64,000 bases of DNA from Verrucomicrobium sp. (GTDB taxonomy: Bacteria > Verrucomicrobiota > Verrucomicrobiia > Methylacidiphilales > UBA1321), in the NCBI GenBank assembly GCA_017849585.1, contig JAFIGT010000043.1:62001-126000 (forward strand), read 5' to 3'. Numbering within the stretch: position 1 is the first letter of the stretch; every line of letters starts with the position of its first letter. The notes under the pieces are model-generated. The model saw nothing but the letters and a program-made list of their open reading frames with translations. It was not told where the DNA came from and searched no databases. Made by a program: the position numbers and the translations under genes. Positions 9,302 through 18,035 of the stretch are shown here, one piece after another.

Positions 9302-10432
9302 CTACTTCCTTGCCCAGCGGAGCTTGGCGGAGGAAGCGCGGGGGTTGGCGTGGATTTCGTCGCGGGTGGGGCGTTGGACTTCTTCGGCAATCGCGGTGTA
9401 GCGACCTTCGCGGAGACCGTTCTGGAAGGCGTGTTTGACGCGGCGATCTTCGCCGGAGTGGAAGGTGAGGATGGCGACGCAGCCGCCTTCGTTGAGGCAG
9501 TCGGGGAGGTAGCGGAGGAATAAATCAAGGACGCCGTATTCGGCATTGATCTCGATGCGGAGGGCTTGGAAGACGCGGCGCACGGTATCGACTTTCTCGT
9601 CGTCGGAGCTGTTGCGGGGCAAGGCGTCCATAATCACACGCGAGAGCTGCGTGGTGGTGGCGATGGGTTGGCGCGCGTGGGCGTTGACAATGGCGGGGGC
9701 GAGGAGGTCGGCCTGCGATTCGTCGGCGTTGTCGCGGAGAATGTCGACGAGCTTTTCGGCGGTGAGGCTGCCGAGCCATTCGGAGGCGGGCTTGCCTTTG
9801 TTGGGGTTCATCCGCAAATCGAGCGGTCCGGCGAGCTTGTAGGAGAAGCCGCGCGCGGGGTCGTCGAATTGCATGGAGGAGCAACCGAGGTCGGCAAGGA
9901 TGAGGTCCGCTCCGGTGATGCCTTGCGCGGCGAGGAGTCGCGGCAGGGCGGCAAAGTTACTGTGACAGACGAGGAGCGCTTCGGGTGGGAGGTCGACCAT
10001 GGCGCGAAGCCGGGCTTCAGTCTTTGGGAGTTCGACGGGGTCGGTATCAATCGCCAGGAGTCGGCCACCGGGCAGGAGACGGGGGAGGATCTGCGAAGTG
10101 TGGCCTCCATAGCCGAGTGTGGCGTCGACGGCGGTTTGTCCCGGCTGGGGATCGAGGATTTCGAGTATCTCGGCGACCATGATGGGCCGGTGCGTACCAG
10201 CGGGGGTCTTGCCGGATTCGATCACTTTCTGCACGAGGTCGGGATGCTTGAGGGGGTCGTGTTCCTTGTATTTCTCGTGAAACTTGCGGGGATGGGTCCC
10301 CCGGTAACGAGGGCGGCGCTGGTGTTTTTCGGGGGAGGCTGGAGAAGGCGAGGAATCCACAGGGTTAAGCTTACGGAAAAAAAGCGGGGCGTCCATCCTG
10401 CGAAACGTACGCTTTGACTTTACAATTGCCAT
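9302..10432 (-). CDS. rsmH: 16S rRNA (cytosine1402-N4)-methyltransferase RsmH
   Basis: The 376-residue protein methylates N4 of C1402 in 16S rRNA using SAM. Family motifs are clear: HRPIMVAEIL at about 81, the SAM loop DATLGYGGHT at 103-112, LADLGCSSMQFDDPARGFSY, GPLDLRMN, RRVFQALRIEIN, ILTFHSGEDRRVK, and NPRASSAKLRWARK at the end. About 75 residues of Arg/Pro-rich sequence precede the conserved core, longer than in most homologues. The ATG at 10432 is chosen; an upstream GTG at 10438 is in frame. In most bacteria the gene leads the dcw cell-wall cluster, but here it stands alone between sugar-degradation genes. Confidence 0.93.
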   Translation of the reverse strand: MAIVKSKRTFRRMDAPLFFRKLNPVDSSPSPASPEKHQRRPRYRGTHPRKFHEKYKEHDPLKHPDLVQKVIESGKTPAGTHRPIMVAEILEILDPQPGQTAVDATLGYGGHTSQILPRLLPGGRLLAIDTDPVELPKTEARLRAMVDLPPEALLVCHSNFAALPRLLAAQGITGADLILADLGCSSMQFDDPARGFSYKLAGPLDLRMNPNKGKPASEWLGSLTAEKLVDILRDNADESQADLLAPAIVNAHARQPIATTTQLSRVIMDALPRNSSDDEKVDTVRRVFQALRIEINAEYGVLDLFLRYLPDCLNEGGCVAILTFHSGEDRRVKHAFQNGLREGRYTAIAEEVQRPTRDEIHANPRASSAKLRWARK

Positions 10433-10482
10433 TATCACCGCTCAATCTGATAGCTTAACCACTTTTCATCCGGGATCTTTTT

Positions 10483-12675
10483 ATGCGAATCAAATCGTCT
10501 TTTCACTTCGCCGCGCTCTTGTTGTCTCTCCTGTCGCCAACCCTTGCGTTGGCCGATGTGAAGTTGCCGCACGTGTTCGGCAGTCACATGGTGCTGCAGC
10601 AGGACAAGCCGATTACGATCTGGGGCTGGGCCGATGCGGGTGAAACGGTAACGGTGCAACTGGGTGAGACGAAGCAAACCGCCACGCCCAACGCGAAGGG
10701 CGAATGGCGTGTGACGCTGCCCGCGCGTAAGGCGAATGCGACAGCGGCCACGCTCACGGTGACGGGCAAGAATACGATCACGCTGGATGATATTCTGATC
10801 GGTGAAGTCTGGCTCTGCTCGGGTCAATCGAACATGGAGATGGGCGTGAAGCCGTCGCTGAATCCCGAGGCGGAAATCGCCGCGGCCAATTACCCGAACA
10901 TCCGCCTGTTCATGGTGCCGAAGAAATTCGACACGGTGCCGCAACCGGACGTCGACGCGACGTGGAAGGTCTGCTCGCCCGTGACGATCGCCGAGGGCGG
11001 TTGGGGTGGATTCTCCGCGGCGGCCTATTATTTTGGCCGGGAATTGCACAAGACGCTCAATGTTCCCATCGGCCTGATCCAGTCCGCTTGGGGTGGCACG
11101 CGCATCGAACCGTGGACGCCGCCGGAAGGGTTCGCCTCGGTGCCAGCGTTGAAGGGCATCTACGACAAGGTGCTCATCACCGACCCGCGCACGCCCGAGC
11201 ACGCGCAGCGGGTCGATCAGTACCTCAAGTCCCTCGACGAGTGGAGCGCATCCGCCCGCAAGGCGACGGCGGACAAGACGGTCTTGACTCCCTCCCCCGC
11301 GTTTCCACCGGAACTGGCAGCGCTGAAGGATCAGCAGCAACCCACGGCGCTCTATAATACGATGATCTATGGCCTGCAACCGATCGCGTTGCGCGGCATC
11401 ATCTGGTATCAGGGCGAAGCAAATGTGGGCGACGGGAAACTCTACACCGAGAAGACCCGCGCGCTGGTCAACGGTTGGCGCAAGGTATTCAATCAGGAAG
11501 ATCTGGCGTTCTATTACACGATGATCGCTCCGTGGCCGTATGGCACCATGTTGCCCACGCTGCTGCCCGAATTCTGGGAAGCGCAAGCGGCGGCGCAGGC
11601 GATCCCGAACACCGGGATGATCGTCACCAGCGACATCGGCGATATCGCGGATATCCACCCGAGAAACAAGCAGGAAGTCGGCCGCCGTCTCGCCCTCTGG
11701 GCATTGGCCAAGACCTACGGCAAAACCGGACTTGTCTACGCGGGTCCGACTTACAAGTCGCACACCATTGAAGGCAACAAAGTGAAGCTGACCTTCGATA
11801 ACGTCGGCGGCGGACTCGTCTCGCGCGACGGCAAGCCGCTGAGCCATTTCGAACTCATCGACGCAGATACAGGTGGTTTCGTTTCCGCCACGGCGACGAT
11901 CGAGGGCACGAACCTGATTTTGACAGCCCCCTCCGTCACCAAGCCAGCGGCCTTCCGCTTCGCTTGGGACAAACTGGCCGAACCGAATTTCTCCAATAAG
12001 GATGGGCTTCCCGCCACGCCATTCCGCGGCGGTACCCCGCCGAATCGCGATTCCTTTGTGATGCTCGGCGGCGAGAGCAACGGCTATCAACTTGTCTATG
12101 ATGTCGATCTGGCCAAGGTCGGAAAGACGGTCACCTACGATGTGGACAACCGGGCAAAGATTACCCAGCCCTTCACCCGCATCGGTTATTTCCTCGAACT
12201 GACCACGGCAGACGGCAAGGACCAGTATGTCTTTGTCTCCATGGATGCCTTCACCAAGGAAATCGGCAAGATCGGTATTCCCACACTCGACTCGGGAGCC
12301 TCGTTCCAGCAAAAGGTCGACAACCTCGCGGTCATGTCCAATGTTCCCGGCATCGCCAATGGCGTGGGTCTGAAGGGTGGCAATATCGAATTCTGGCCGA
12401 ACAACTACGCCCAGCCGAATGCCATCAATATTCCCAATGCAAGCGCGCAGACGTTTGACTTCGGCGATCAACGCAGCGAGCCCGCCGATGGCTACGGCAG
12501 CATGCAGGTGCACAACTTCGAAGCCAAACAGGTGATCTTTGCGGTCAACAGCTGGAAGGCCGGTAACAATCTCGACGCCGGCATCGGCCACTCGACCGGA
12601 CCGCAACCGGACTGGACCTTCTCCAAGAATGGCGCCAGCTACAAGAGCAAGCGGTTGCGCGTGTTCGTGAAATAA
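10483..12675 (+). CDS. Secreted sialate O-acetylesterase (SASA family) with C-terminal extension
   Basis: This 730-residue exported enzyme (signal peptide ending LALA before DVK) should remove O-acetyl groups from sialic acids or other glycans. The SGNH/SASA core shows CSGQSNMEM at 112-120 (Ser nucleophile), IIWYQGEANV at 306-315, and DIHPRNKQEVGRRLA with Asp390 and His392 completing the triad. The first 100 residues form the usual beta domain (LPHVFGSHMVLQQ). About 200 residues beyond the core (from roughly 525) form an additional beta-rich module with FVMLGGESNGYQLVYDVDL and YFLELTTADG, found in some PVC members. The GH130 gene follows on the same strand after about 100 bases and may be co-regulated. 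Confidence 0.9.
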   Translation: MRIKSSFHFAALLLSLLSPTLALADVKLPHVFGSHMVLQQDKPITIWGWADAGETVTVQLGETKQTATPNAKGEWRVTLPARKANATAATLTVTGKNTITLDDILIGEVWLCSGQSNMEMGVKPSLNPEAEIAAANYPNIRLFMVPKKFDTVPQPDVDATWKVCSPVTIAEGGWGGFSAAAYYFGRELHKTLNVPIGLIQSAWGGTRIEPWTPPEGFASVPALKGIYDKVLITDPRTPEHAQRVDQYLKSLDEWSASARKATADKTVLTPSPAFPPELAALKDQQQPTALYNTMIYGLQPIALRGIIWYQGEANVGDGKLYTEKTRALVNGWRKVFNQEDLAFYYTMIAPWPYGTMLPTLLPEFWEAQAAAQAIPNTGMIVTSDIGDIADIHPRNKQEVGRRLALWALAKTYGKTGLVYAGPTYKSHTIEGNKVKLTFDNVGGGLVSRDGKPLSHFELIDADTGGFVSATATIEGTNLILTAPSVTKPAAFRFAWDKLAEPNFSNKDGLPATPFRGGTPPNRDSFVMLGGESNGYQLVYDVDLAKVGKTVTYDVDNRAKITQPFTRIGYFLELTTADGKDQYVFVSMDAFTKEIGKIGIPTLDSGASFQQKVDNLAVMSNVPGIANGVGLKGGNIEFWPNNYAQPNAINIPNASAQTFDFGDQRSEPADGYGSMQVHNFEAKQVIFAVNSWKAGNNLDAGIGHSTGPQPDWTFSKNGASYKSKRLRVFVK

Positions 12676-12774
12676 GGGCATAGAGCCGGACCATTGACTT
12701 TCCGATCGGCTCCTGCTTACATGACAACCACACACGTGTTAGCACCCTAAACTCACCCTCCCCTTTCATCTCCT

Positions 12775-13764
12775 ATGCTCAAACGTCATCCTCTCAATCC
12801 CGTTCTTCAGGCCAGCAACATTCCCTACGGTGCGAGCCTCATTTTCAATGCCGGTGTGGCCAAGTATCAGGGCCGCTACGTCATGCTGTTCCGCAACGAC
12901 TACTGCAAGCATCCCGAGTCCGACTGGCAGGATTACCGCGCAGGCAAACTCGACCGTCATCCCCCGTTCGAAACCTCACTCGGCTTCGCCACCAGCGCGG
13001 ATGGTATCTCCTGGGAAGTGGCTCCGGCCCCGTGCTGGAAAATGCGGACGGATGAAATCCTGCGCGTCTACGATCCGCGCATTACGATACTGGATGGCGC
13101 CGCCTATGTTTGCTTTGCGATGGATACACGTCATGGCGTACGCGGCGGGATCGCGAAGACGGAGGATTTTTCGAGCTTCGAAATTCTCAGCCTGAGCACT
13201 CCCGACAATCGTAACATGGTGCTCTTCCCGGAAAAAATCGGCGGCAACTTCTTCCGTCTCGAGCGCCCTTTCACCGTCTATAGTCGCGGCACTGATCGCT
13301 TTGATCTCTGGTCCGGCACCTCGCCCGACCTGCGCTACTGGGGCGATCATGCGCTCGTTCTCGCCGTCGAGAATGTCCCCTTTGCCAATGACAAGATCGG
13401 CCCCGCCGCACCGCCCATCAAGACCCCCAAGGGCTGGCTCACCACATTCCACTCCGTTTATCGCGATAATACGGTCAATCTCGGTGGCTGGGAACGGACC
13501 TGGCACAAGCGTTACGATGCGGGCCTGATGCTCCTCGATCTGAATGATCCCACGAAGGTCATCGGCATGAGCAAAACGCCACTCCTGACCCCGGAGACAC
13601 CGTACGAAAAAGTTGGTTTCCGCAACGACGTCATCTTCCCCGGCGGCATGGTCTTGGAAGACAGCGGCGAGGTGAAAATCTACTACGGCGCTGCCGATAC
13701 CGTGGAAGCCTTGGCCACCGCGCATGTCGATGACCTGCTGGCCCTTTGCACTTCGCCGAAGTAG
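12775..13764 (+). CDS. GH130 family glycoside phosphorylase (mannosyl-glycan type)
   Basis: The 329-residue cytoplasmic protein forms the five-bladed beta-propeller of GH130: NPVLQ near the start, VAKYQGRYVMLFRND, LRVYDPRITILDG, RNMVLFPEKIGG, FRLERPF, NDKIGPAAPPIKT, YEKVGFRNDVIFPGG and YYGAADTVEALA near the end. Family members phosphorolyse beta-mannosides, releasing alpha-mannose 1-phosphate. The conserved Asp in the DPR segment is the expected proton donor. The GH2 beta-mannosidase at 19213 supports mannan or N-glycan mannose as the substrate, but the precise specificity is not readable here. Confidence 0.9.
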   Translation: MLKRHPLNPVLQASNIPYGASLIFNAGVAKYQGRYVMLFRNDYCKHPESDWQDYRAGKLDRHPPFETSLGFATSADGISWEVAPAPCWKMRTDEILRVYDPRITILDGAAYVCFAMDTRHGVRGGIAKTEDFSSFEILSLSTPDNRNMVLFPEKIGGNFFRLERPFTVYSRGTDRFDLWSGTSPDLRYWGDHALVLAVENVPFANDKIGPAAPPIKTPKGWLTTFHSVYRDNTVNLGGWERTWHKRYDAGLMLLDLNDPTKVIGMSKTPLLTPETPYEKVGFRNDVIFPGGMVLEDSGEVKIYYGAADTVEALATAHVDDLLALCTSPK

Positions 13765-13820
13765 ACTTGGCGAGGTTTTAAATAGCCATTAACCGCCCCC
13801 CGTTTATGCCGATAAAGTAA

Positions 13821-13851
13821 GAACCGGGCCTGAACAATCAGATCCCGGTTC
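13821..13851. other. Stem-loop upstream of the PAS gene
   Basis: GAACCGGG at 13821-13828 pairs perfectly with CCCGGTTC at 13844-13851 around a 15-base loop. It lies between the GH130 stop (13764) and the PAS protein start. No T-run follows on the plus strand, so it could be a weak terminator or a leader structure. Confidence 0.4.
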
Positions 13852-13873
13852 ATAGCCATTGGGGCCCTTTATC

Positions 13874-14374
13874 ATGCCAGAAACGAGCACCTCGACCGTC
13901 AGTACCCCGAGTAAAAGCGAGCTGGAGCACCGTTACGAGCAGTTCGCCGAAGCCATTTCGTGTTCCAATCTGGACGATTTCTACCGAGTCGTTCTCGATT
14001 CCATTCCATCGCCGTTACTGATTGTGGAGAAAGACGTTATCATCGTCGACTACAACGTCTCCGCCGATAGCCTGATGCGGGAGCAACGCGAGGCGGTGCT
14101 CAAGCAGCGCTTTGGCCATGCCATTCATTGCCTGCATTCCCATGATGTAGCGGCAGGCTGCGGCCGCGGCCCCGCTTGCGGGCAATGCCTCGTCCGCAAT
14201 GCCGTCAACCGCGCGCTCAATGGCATGGTGGTAACGCGACAAAAACTGGAGCTGGAAATAACGGAAACCGGTAAAACCAGCCGGGCGGCTTTCTGGCTTA
14301 CGGCCACGCCCCTGACTTACGACCAACGGACCTATGCGCTGCTGTTGCTCGATCACGCGGAAAGTCCGCCATAA
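13874..14374 (+). CDS. Small PAS-domain sensor protein with a cysteine/histidine cluster
   Basis: This 166-residue soluble protein has a PAS fold starting around residue 40 (FYRVVLDSIPSPLLIVEKDVI, then IVDYNVSADSLM). The insert HCLHSHDVAAGCGRGPACGQC contains four Cys and several His, suggesting a bound metal or redox sensing. The frame could start at a TTG (13859), but the ATG at 13874 is preferred. It is immediately upstream of, and probably co-transcribed with, the PAS-SpoIIE phosphatase at 14420, so it may be its sensory partner. There is no output domain in the protein itself. Confidence 0.75.
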   Translation: MPETSTSTVSTPSKSELEHRYEQFAEAISCSNLDDFYRVVLDSIPSPLLIVEKDVIIVDYNVSADSLMREQREAVLKQRFGHAIHCLHSHDVAAGCGRGPACGQCLVRNAVNRALNGMVVTRQKLELEITETGKTSRAAFWLTATPLTYDQRTYALLLLDHAESPP

Positions 14375-14419
14375 AAATCTATCAGCACACGAACCGGGGA
14401 TCGGATAAAGGGGGACATC

Positions 14420-15544
14420 ATGCTCGCACCATCACTTCAACTCGACACACTGAGTTCCAACGGGCTGCTGGACGCGCTGCCGGATGGAGCTTATCTCACC
14501 GATCGTAATCGCCGCATTATTTTCTGGAACAGGGCCGCCGAGCGCATCACCGGCTGGAGTCGGGAGGAAGTGGTCGGCCGTAACTGCTCCGATAATATTC
14601 TCGTCCATATCGACAAGGATGGGCATCAACTCTGCTCCCACACCACCTGCCCACTCCATCGCGCCATGGAAAACGGCGTGACCAGCGAGGAACCGCTCCT
14701 ACTCTTTGCCCAATCCAAATCAGGCAGGCGCATCCCGGTGGAAGTTTCGGTCGCCCCGGTACGTGATGACGATGGAGAGGTCATCGGTGGTGTGGAAATC
14801 TTCCGCGACATGACCATGATGATGCGTGATCTGAGCCGAGCCCGAGAAATTCAAAAACAATCCCTGCAATTCACCCCGATCAAAGATCCACGCCTGCAAA
14901 TCGCCGAGCTTTACACTCCGCACGACCTCATCGGTGGCGATTTTCTCCATGTCGAAGTCATCGATGCGGATCACTACGCCGTCTTCCTTGCTGACGTTAC
15001 CGGACACGGCGTCGCTGCGGCGCTCTATACGATGCAATTGCGCTCTCTCTGCGAGGAACATCGCGACAAATTTGGATTGCCGTCCGAATTCATGGCGGCG
15101 CTCAACACACGACTGCACACGCTCGGCAATCAGAATGATTACTTCGCCACAGCCGCGCACTTCGTGATCAATGCGGCCACAGGTGGCGTGATTTACGCTT
15201 GCGCGGGACACGAGTCCCCTCTGCTGGTTCAGCCAGACTCCATTATCATCCAACTCAATCACAAGGACCCGTGTCTGGGCCTTATTCCTGATACTCATTT
15301 TCACAGCAACCGGACCCAGCTCGCCACCAATGCCAGCCTTCTGCTCTTCACCGATGGAGCCATTGAAATCAATAATGCTGACGGCATTGAATTAGGAATC
15401 GACGGATTCTGCAGCATTCTGAACGAACAGGATTTTCACGACCCCGTCGCGGCGCTGGCCCAGATCGAAACGAAGCTACTCGATTTCAGCACCCACCTCC
15501 GGCTCCCGGATGACATGACGCTGCTGTGCATTCATCGCTCGTGA
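14420..15544 (+). CDS. PAS domain-SpoIIE/PP2C-type serine phosphatase
   Basis: The 374-residue protein has a good ribosome site (AAGGGGGAC) before the ATG. Residues 1-130 form a PAS domain (LPDGAYLTDRNRRIIFWNRA, then ERITGWSREEVVGRNC) and again contain a Cys/His segment (CSHTTCPLH). A helix (RAREIQKQSLQF) links to a PPM/SpoIIE phosphatase from about 160 to 374. Metal-binding landmarks are GGDFLHVE, FLADVTGHGVAAALY, LLLFTDGAIEINN and LPDDMTLLCI. Such RsbU-like proteins dephosphorylate anti-anti-sigma factors in partner-switching networks. No STAS or anti-sigma partner is encoded nearby. Confidence 0.9.
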   Translation: MLAPSLQLDTLSSNGLLDALPDGAYLTDRNRRIIFWNRAAERITGWSREEVVGRNCSDNILVHIDKDGHQLCSHTTCPLHRAMENGVTSEEPLLLFAQSKSGRRIPVEVSVAPVRDDDGEVIGGVEIFRDMTMMMRDLSRAREIQKQSLQFTPIKDPRLQIAELYTPHDLIGGDFLHVEVIDADHYAVFLADVTGHGVAAALYTMQLRSLCEEHRDKFGLPSEFMAALNTRLHTLGNQNDYFATAAHFVINAATGGVIYACAGHESPLLVQPDSIIIQLNHKDPCLGLIPDTHFHSNRTQLATNASLLLFTDGAIEINNADGIELGIDGFCSILNEQDFHDPVAALAQIETKLLDFSTHLRLPDDMTLLCIHRS

Positions 15545-15627
15545 TGAGCGTCCTCTCGATCTCGGCTTCTTTAAAGATTGCCAGGTTGGCAAGGCTCGCA
15601 TCACTATGATAGGCGTTCGTCCACGCC

Positions 15628-17982
15628 ATGACCTCGCTCCGCCAATTTCTTCTACTTGTGCTGGTGTGTACCGGCTTGCGTGGAGCGATCCACGCGGAAT
15701 TGCTCACCAATGGCGGTTTCGAAAACGGCATGAAGGGGTGGCGGCCACTCTGGACCCGCGAAGCCAACGCCGGCACCGCCGAGATGGATTCCAAGGAAGT
15801 GCACGGCGGCCGTAACGCGCTGCGCATCGAGCACACCGGTAGCAAAGATCTCACCATGGAACCGATGGCGCTCTTTTCCGTGGAAGCGGGCGACCGTTTT
15901 GATCTCGAAGCCTGGGTGAAGCTTTCCGGTACCGATGTGCAGCCGATCACGCTCTGCGTGGAAACCCTCGACGCCCAAGGCAACGTCCAATCCTGGATCC
16001 ATGGTGCCGTGCAGACCAGCCAGACCGGTTCGTGGCAGAAACTCCAGACCCGCATCACAGTTCCTCCCGGCATTGCCAAAATCAAACCCCGCCTGCTTGC
16101 GGCCGGTCCGATCACGATCTGGCTCGACGATATGTCAATGAGGCCGCTTGGAAATTTCTTTGCGCAACGCCCCAATAATTTACCGAGGACGTTCACCGTG
16201 ACCAACTCCACGCTCAGCGTCACTCTCGACACACGTAACGCAACACTCACTGTCACGGACCAACGCACCCACGAAACGTATCGTCAAAAGGAACAGCCGC
16301 TCGCCCTGTGCGTGACCGCAGCCTCGGCCCAGGACAACGCGATCCGCTTCTCGCTATCCCATTCCACCCTCGATGCGCCTGTGGAGGTCACCCTCCGTCT
16401 CGAAACCGATGCGCCAGAGTTTACCGTCGAATTGGCCAGTGATGGTCCCCTACCCCGGCCGCTCCAGTTCCCCGCTCCTTTCCTCACCACCGCGGGCGAT
16501 GCACTCGTCCTCGCCGTCAACGAGGGTCTCACCTACCCCGTCGACGACACCACCATCCCGACACGACGCTATATCGCCTTCGGCGGACATAGTTATTCGA
16601 TGCCCTTCTGGGGCGTCGCCCACGGCGAAGGGGGGCATGTCGTCATTATTGAAACGCCGAATGACGCCGCCTTGCGCACCGAACGTCGAGACAGCCGACT
16701 TGTTGTCGCCCCCGAGTGGGAATCGCAGCGGGGGCAATTCGGTTACCCGCGCCGCCTGCGGTACGTCTTTTTGGACAAGGGGCGCCACGTCGCCATGGCG
16801 AAACGTTATCGCTCGTACGCGCAGCAGACGGGTCTTTTCAAAACGCTCGCCCAAAAACGCGAGTCAAATCCCAACGTCGATCTCCTCGTCGGTGCGGTCA
16901 ATGTCTGGTACTTCGGCGGCGAAGCCGTGGCCATGGCGAAGGAAATGAAAGCGGCGGGAATCGAACGCATGCTCTGGAGCAGCGGCAGCAATGGGAAGGT
17001 GATCGCCCAGCTCAATGACCTCGACCTGCTCACGAGTCGTTACGATCTTTACCAGGACATCATGAATCCGGAGAATTTCCCGAGGTTGCAATACAAGCAC
17101 AATGACTGGATCGCGGAAGCGTGGCCGAAGGATCTCATCCTCAATGCGGATGGCAGGTGGCGGCACGGTTGGGATGTGGAAGCGAAGGATGGCACCATGA
17201 TTCCGTGTGGAGTCTTGTGCGATAAGCTCGCTCCGGATTACGTGCGCAAGCGCATCGGCCCTGAACTCGAAAAAGCCCCGTATCGCTGCCGCTTCATCGA
17301 TACCACCACGGCAGCACCGTGGAATGAATGTTACAACGCCGACCATCCAATGACCCGAACGGAAAGTCGTCACTGGAAAATGGAGCTATTGCGCCTCGTC
17401 TCGGAGGAATTCAAGCTCGTCACCGGTACCGAGACCGGCCACGACGCAGCCGTCCCCTACGTCCACTATTTCGAGGGCATGCTCAGCCTCACGCCATACC
17501 GGGTACCCGATGCCGGACGTCACATGGACCGCATCGTAGAGGAAGTTCCCGAGACCCTGCGCAAATTCCAGGTGGGTCCCGAGTACCGGCTGCCGCTCTG
17601 GGAATTGGTCTATCACGAATGCGTCGTCGCGCAGTGGTACTGGGGCGATTACAACAACAAACTCCCAGCCATCTGGGACCGGCGCGATCTTTTCAACATC
17701 CTCTATGCCACGCCACCCATGTTCCTGTTCAAGCGCGAATTCTGGCTGAAGAACAAGGACCGCTTTGTGCAGAGTTATCAAAATATCTGCCCCCTCGTGC
17801 GCTCCGTCGGATACAGAGAAATGACCGACCACCGCTTCCTCACCCCGGATCGATCCGTCCAGCAAACTGTCTTCTCGAACGGCACGACAATCACCGTGAA
17901 CTTCGGCACCACCCATTTCTCCCTTCCCGATGGTACCCGCGTCGGACCTGCCGGATTCCATGTTCAACCGCCGGTTCCGTGA
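15628..17982 (+). CDS. Secreted CBM-bearing glycoside hydrolase-like protein of unclear family
   Basis: The 784-residue exported protein (signal peptide ending AIHA before ELL) starts with a carbohydrate-binding module (residues 22-170: LLTNGGFENGMKGWRPLW and later ITIWLDDMSM), as in CBM4/9 or CBM22-like folds. A second beta-sandwich of about 200 residues follows, then a TIM-barrel-like region from about 400 (LLVGAVNVWYF, GIERMLWSSG, CRFIDTTTAAPW, LVTGTETGHDAAV, LPLWELVYHECVVAQWYWGD). The beta-sandwich plus barrel order recalls GH101-like and related glycosidase-like proteins. No signature allows family assignment. The GntR/LacI-type regulator follows on the same strand 53 bases later. Confidence 0.7.
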   Translation: MTSLRQFLLLVLVCTGLRGAIHAELLTNGGFENGMKGWRPLWTREANAGTAEMDSKEVHGGRNALRIEHTGSKDLTMEPMALFSVEAGDRFDLEAWVKLSGTDVQPITLCVETLDAQGNVQSWIHGAVQTSQTGSWQKLQTRITVPPGIAKIKPRLLAAGPITIWLDDMSMRPLGNFFAQRPNNLPRTFTVTNSTLSVTLDTRNATLTVTDQRTHETYRQKEQPLALCVTAASAQDNAIRFSLSHSTLDAPVEVTLRLETDAPEFTVELASDGPLPRPLQFPAPFLTTAGDALVLAVNEGLTYPVDDTTIPTRRYIAFGGHSYSMPFWGVAHGEGGHVVIIETPNDAALRTERRDSRLVVAPEWESQRGQFGYPRRLRYVFLDKGRHVAMAKRYRSYAQQTGLFKTLAQKRESNPNVDLLVGAVNVWYFGGEAVAMAKEMKAAGIERMLWSSGSNGKVIAQLNDLDLLTSRYDLYQDIMNPENFPRLQYKHNDWIAEAWPKDLILNADGRWRHGWDVEAKDGTMIPCGVLCDKLAPDYVRKRIGPELEKAPYRCRFIDTTTAAPWNECYNADHPMTRTESRHWKMELLRLVSEEFKLVTGTETGHDAAVPYVHYFEGMLSLTPYRVPDAGRHMDRIVEEVPETLRKFQVGPEYRLPLWELVYHECVVAQWYWGDYNNKLPAIWDRRDLFNILYATPPMFLFKREFWLKNKDRFVQSYQNICPLVRSVGYREMTDHRFLTPDRSVQQTVFSNGTTITVNFGTTHFSLPDGTRVGPAGFHVQPPVP

Positions 17983-18035
17983 TCGCCGGAAAACCCTTTA
18001 AATTGCCGTGCAACCGGAGTATCCTCATTTCAACC

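Noticed and set aside
10435-12735. 766-codon minus-strand open frame opposite the sialate O-acetylesterase
   Set aside because: Complete antisense overlap with a clearly conserved enzyme; the translation is Arg/His/Val-rich with no motifs, as expected from GC-rich codon bias.
17328-18035. Upstream extension of the GntR/LacI hybrid regulator frame
   Set aside because: It overlaps the preceding secreted protein in another frame; the real start is the ATG at 18036, just before the HTH domain.
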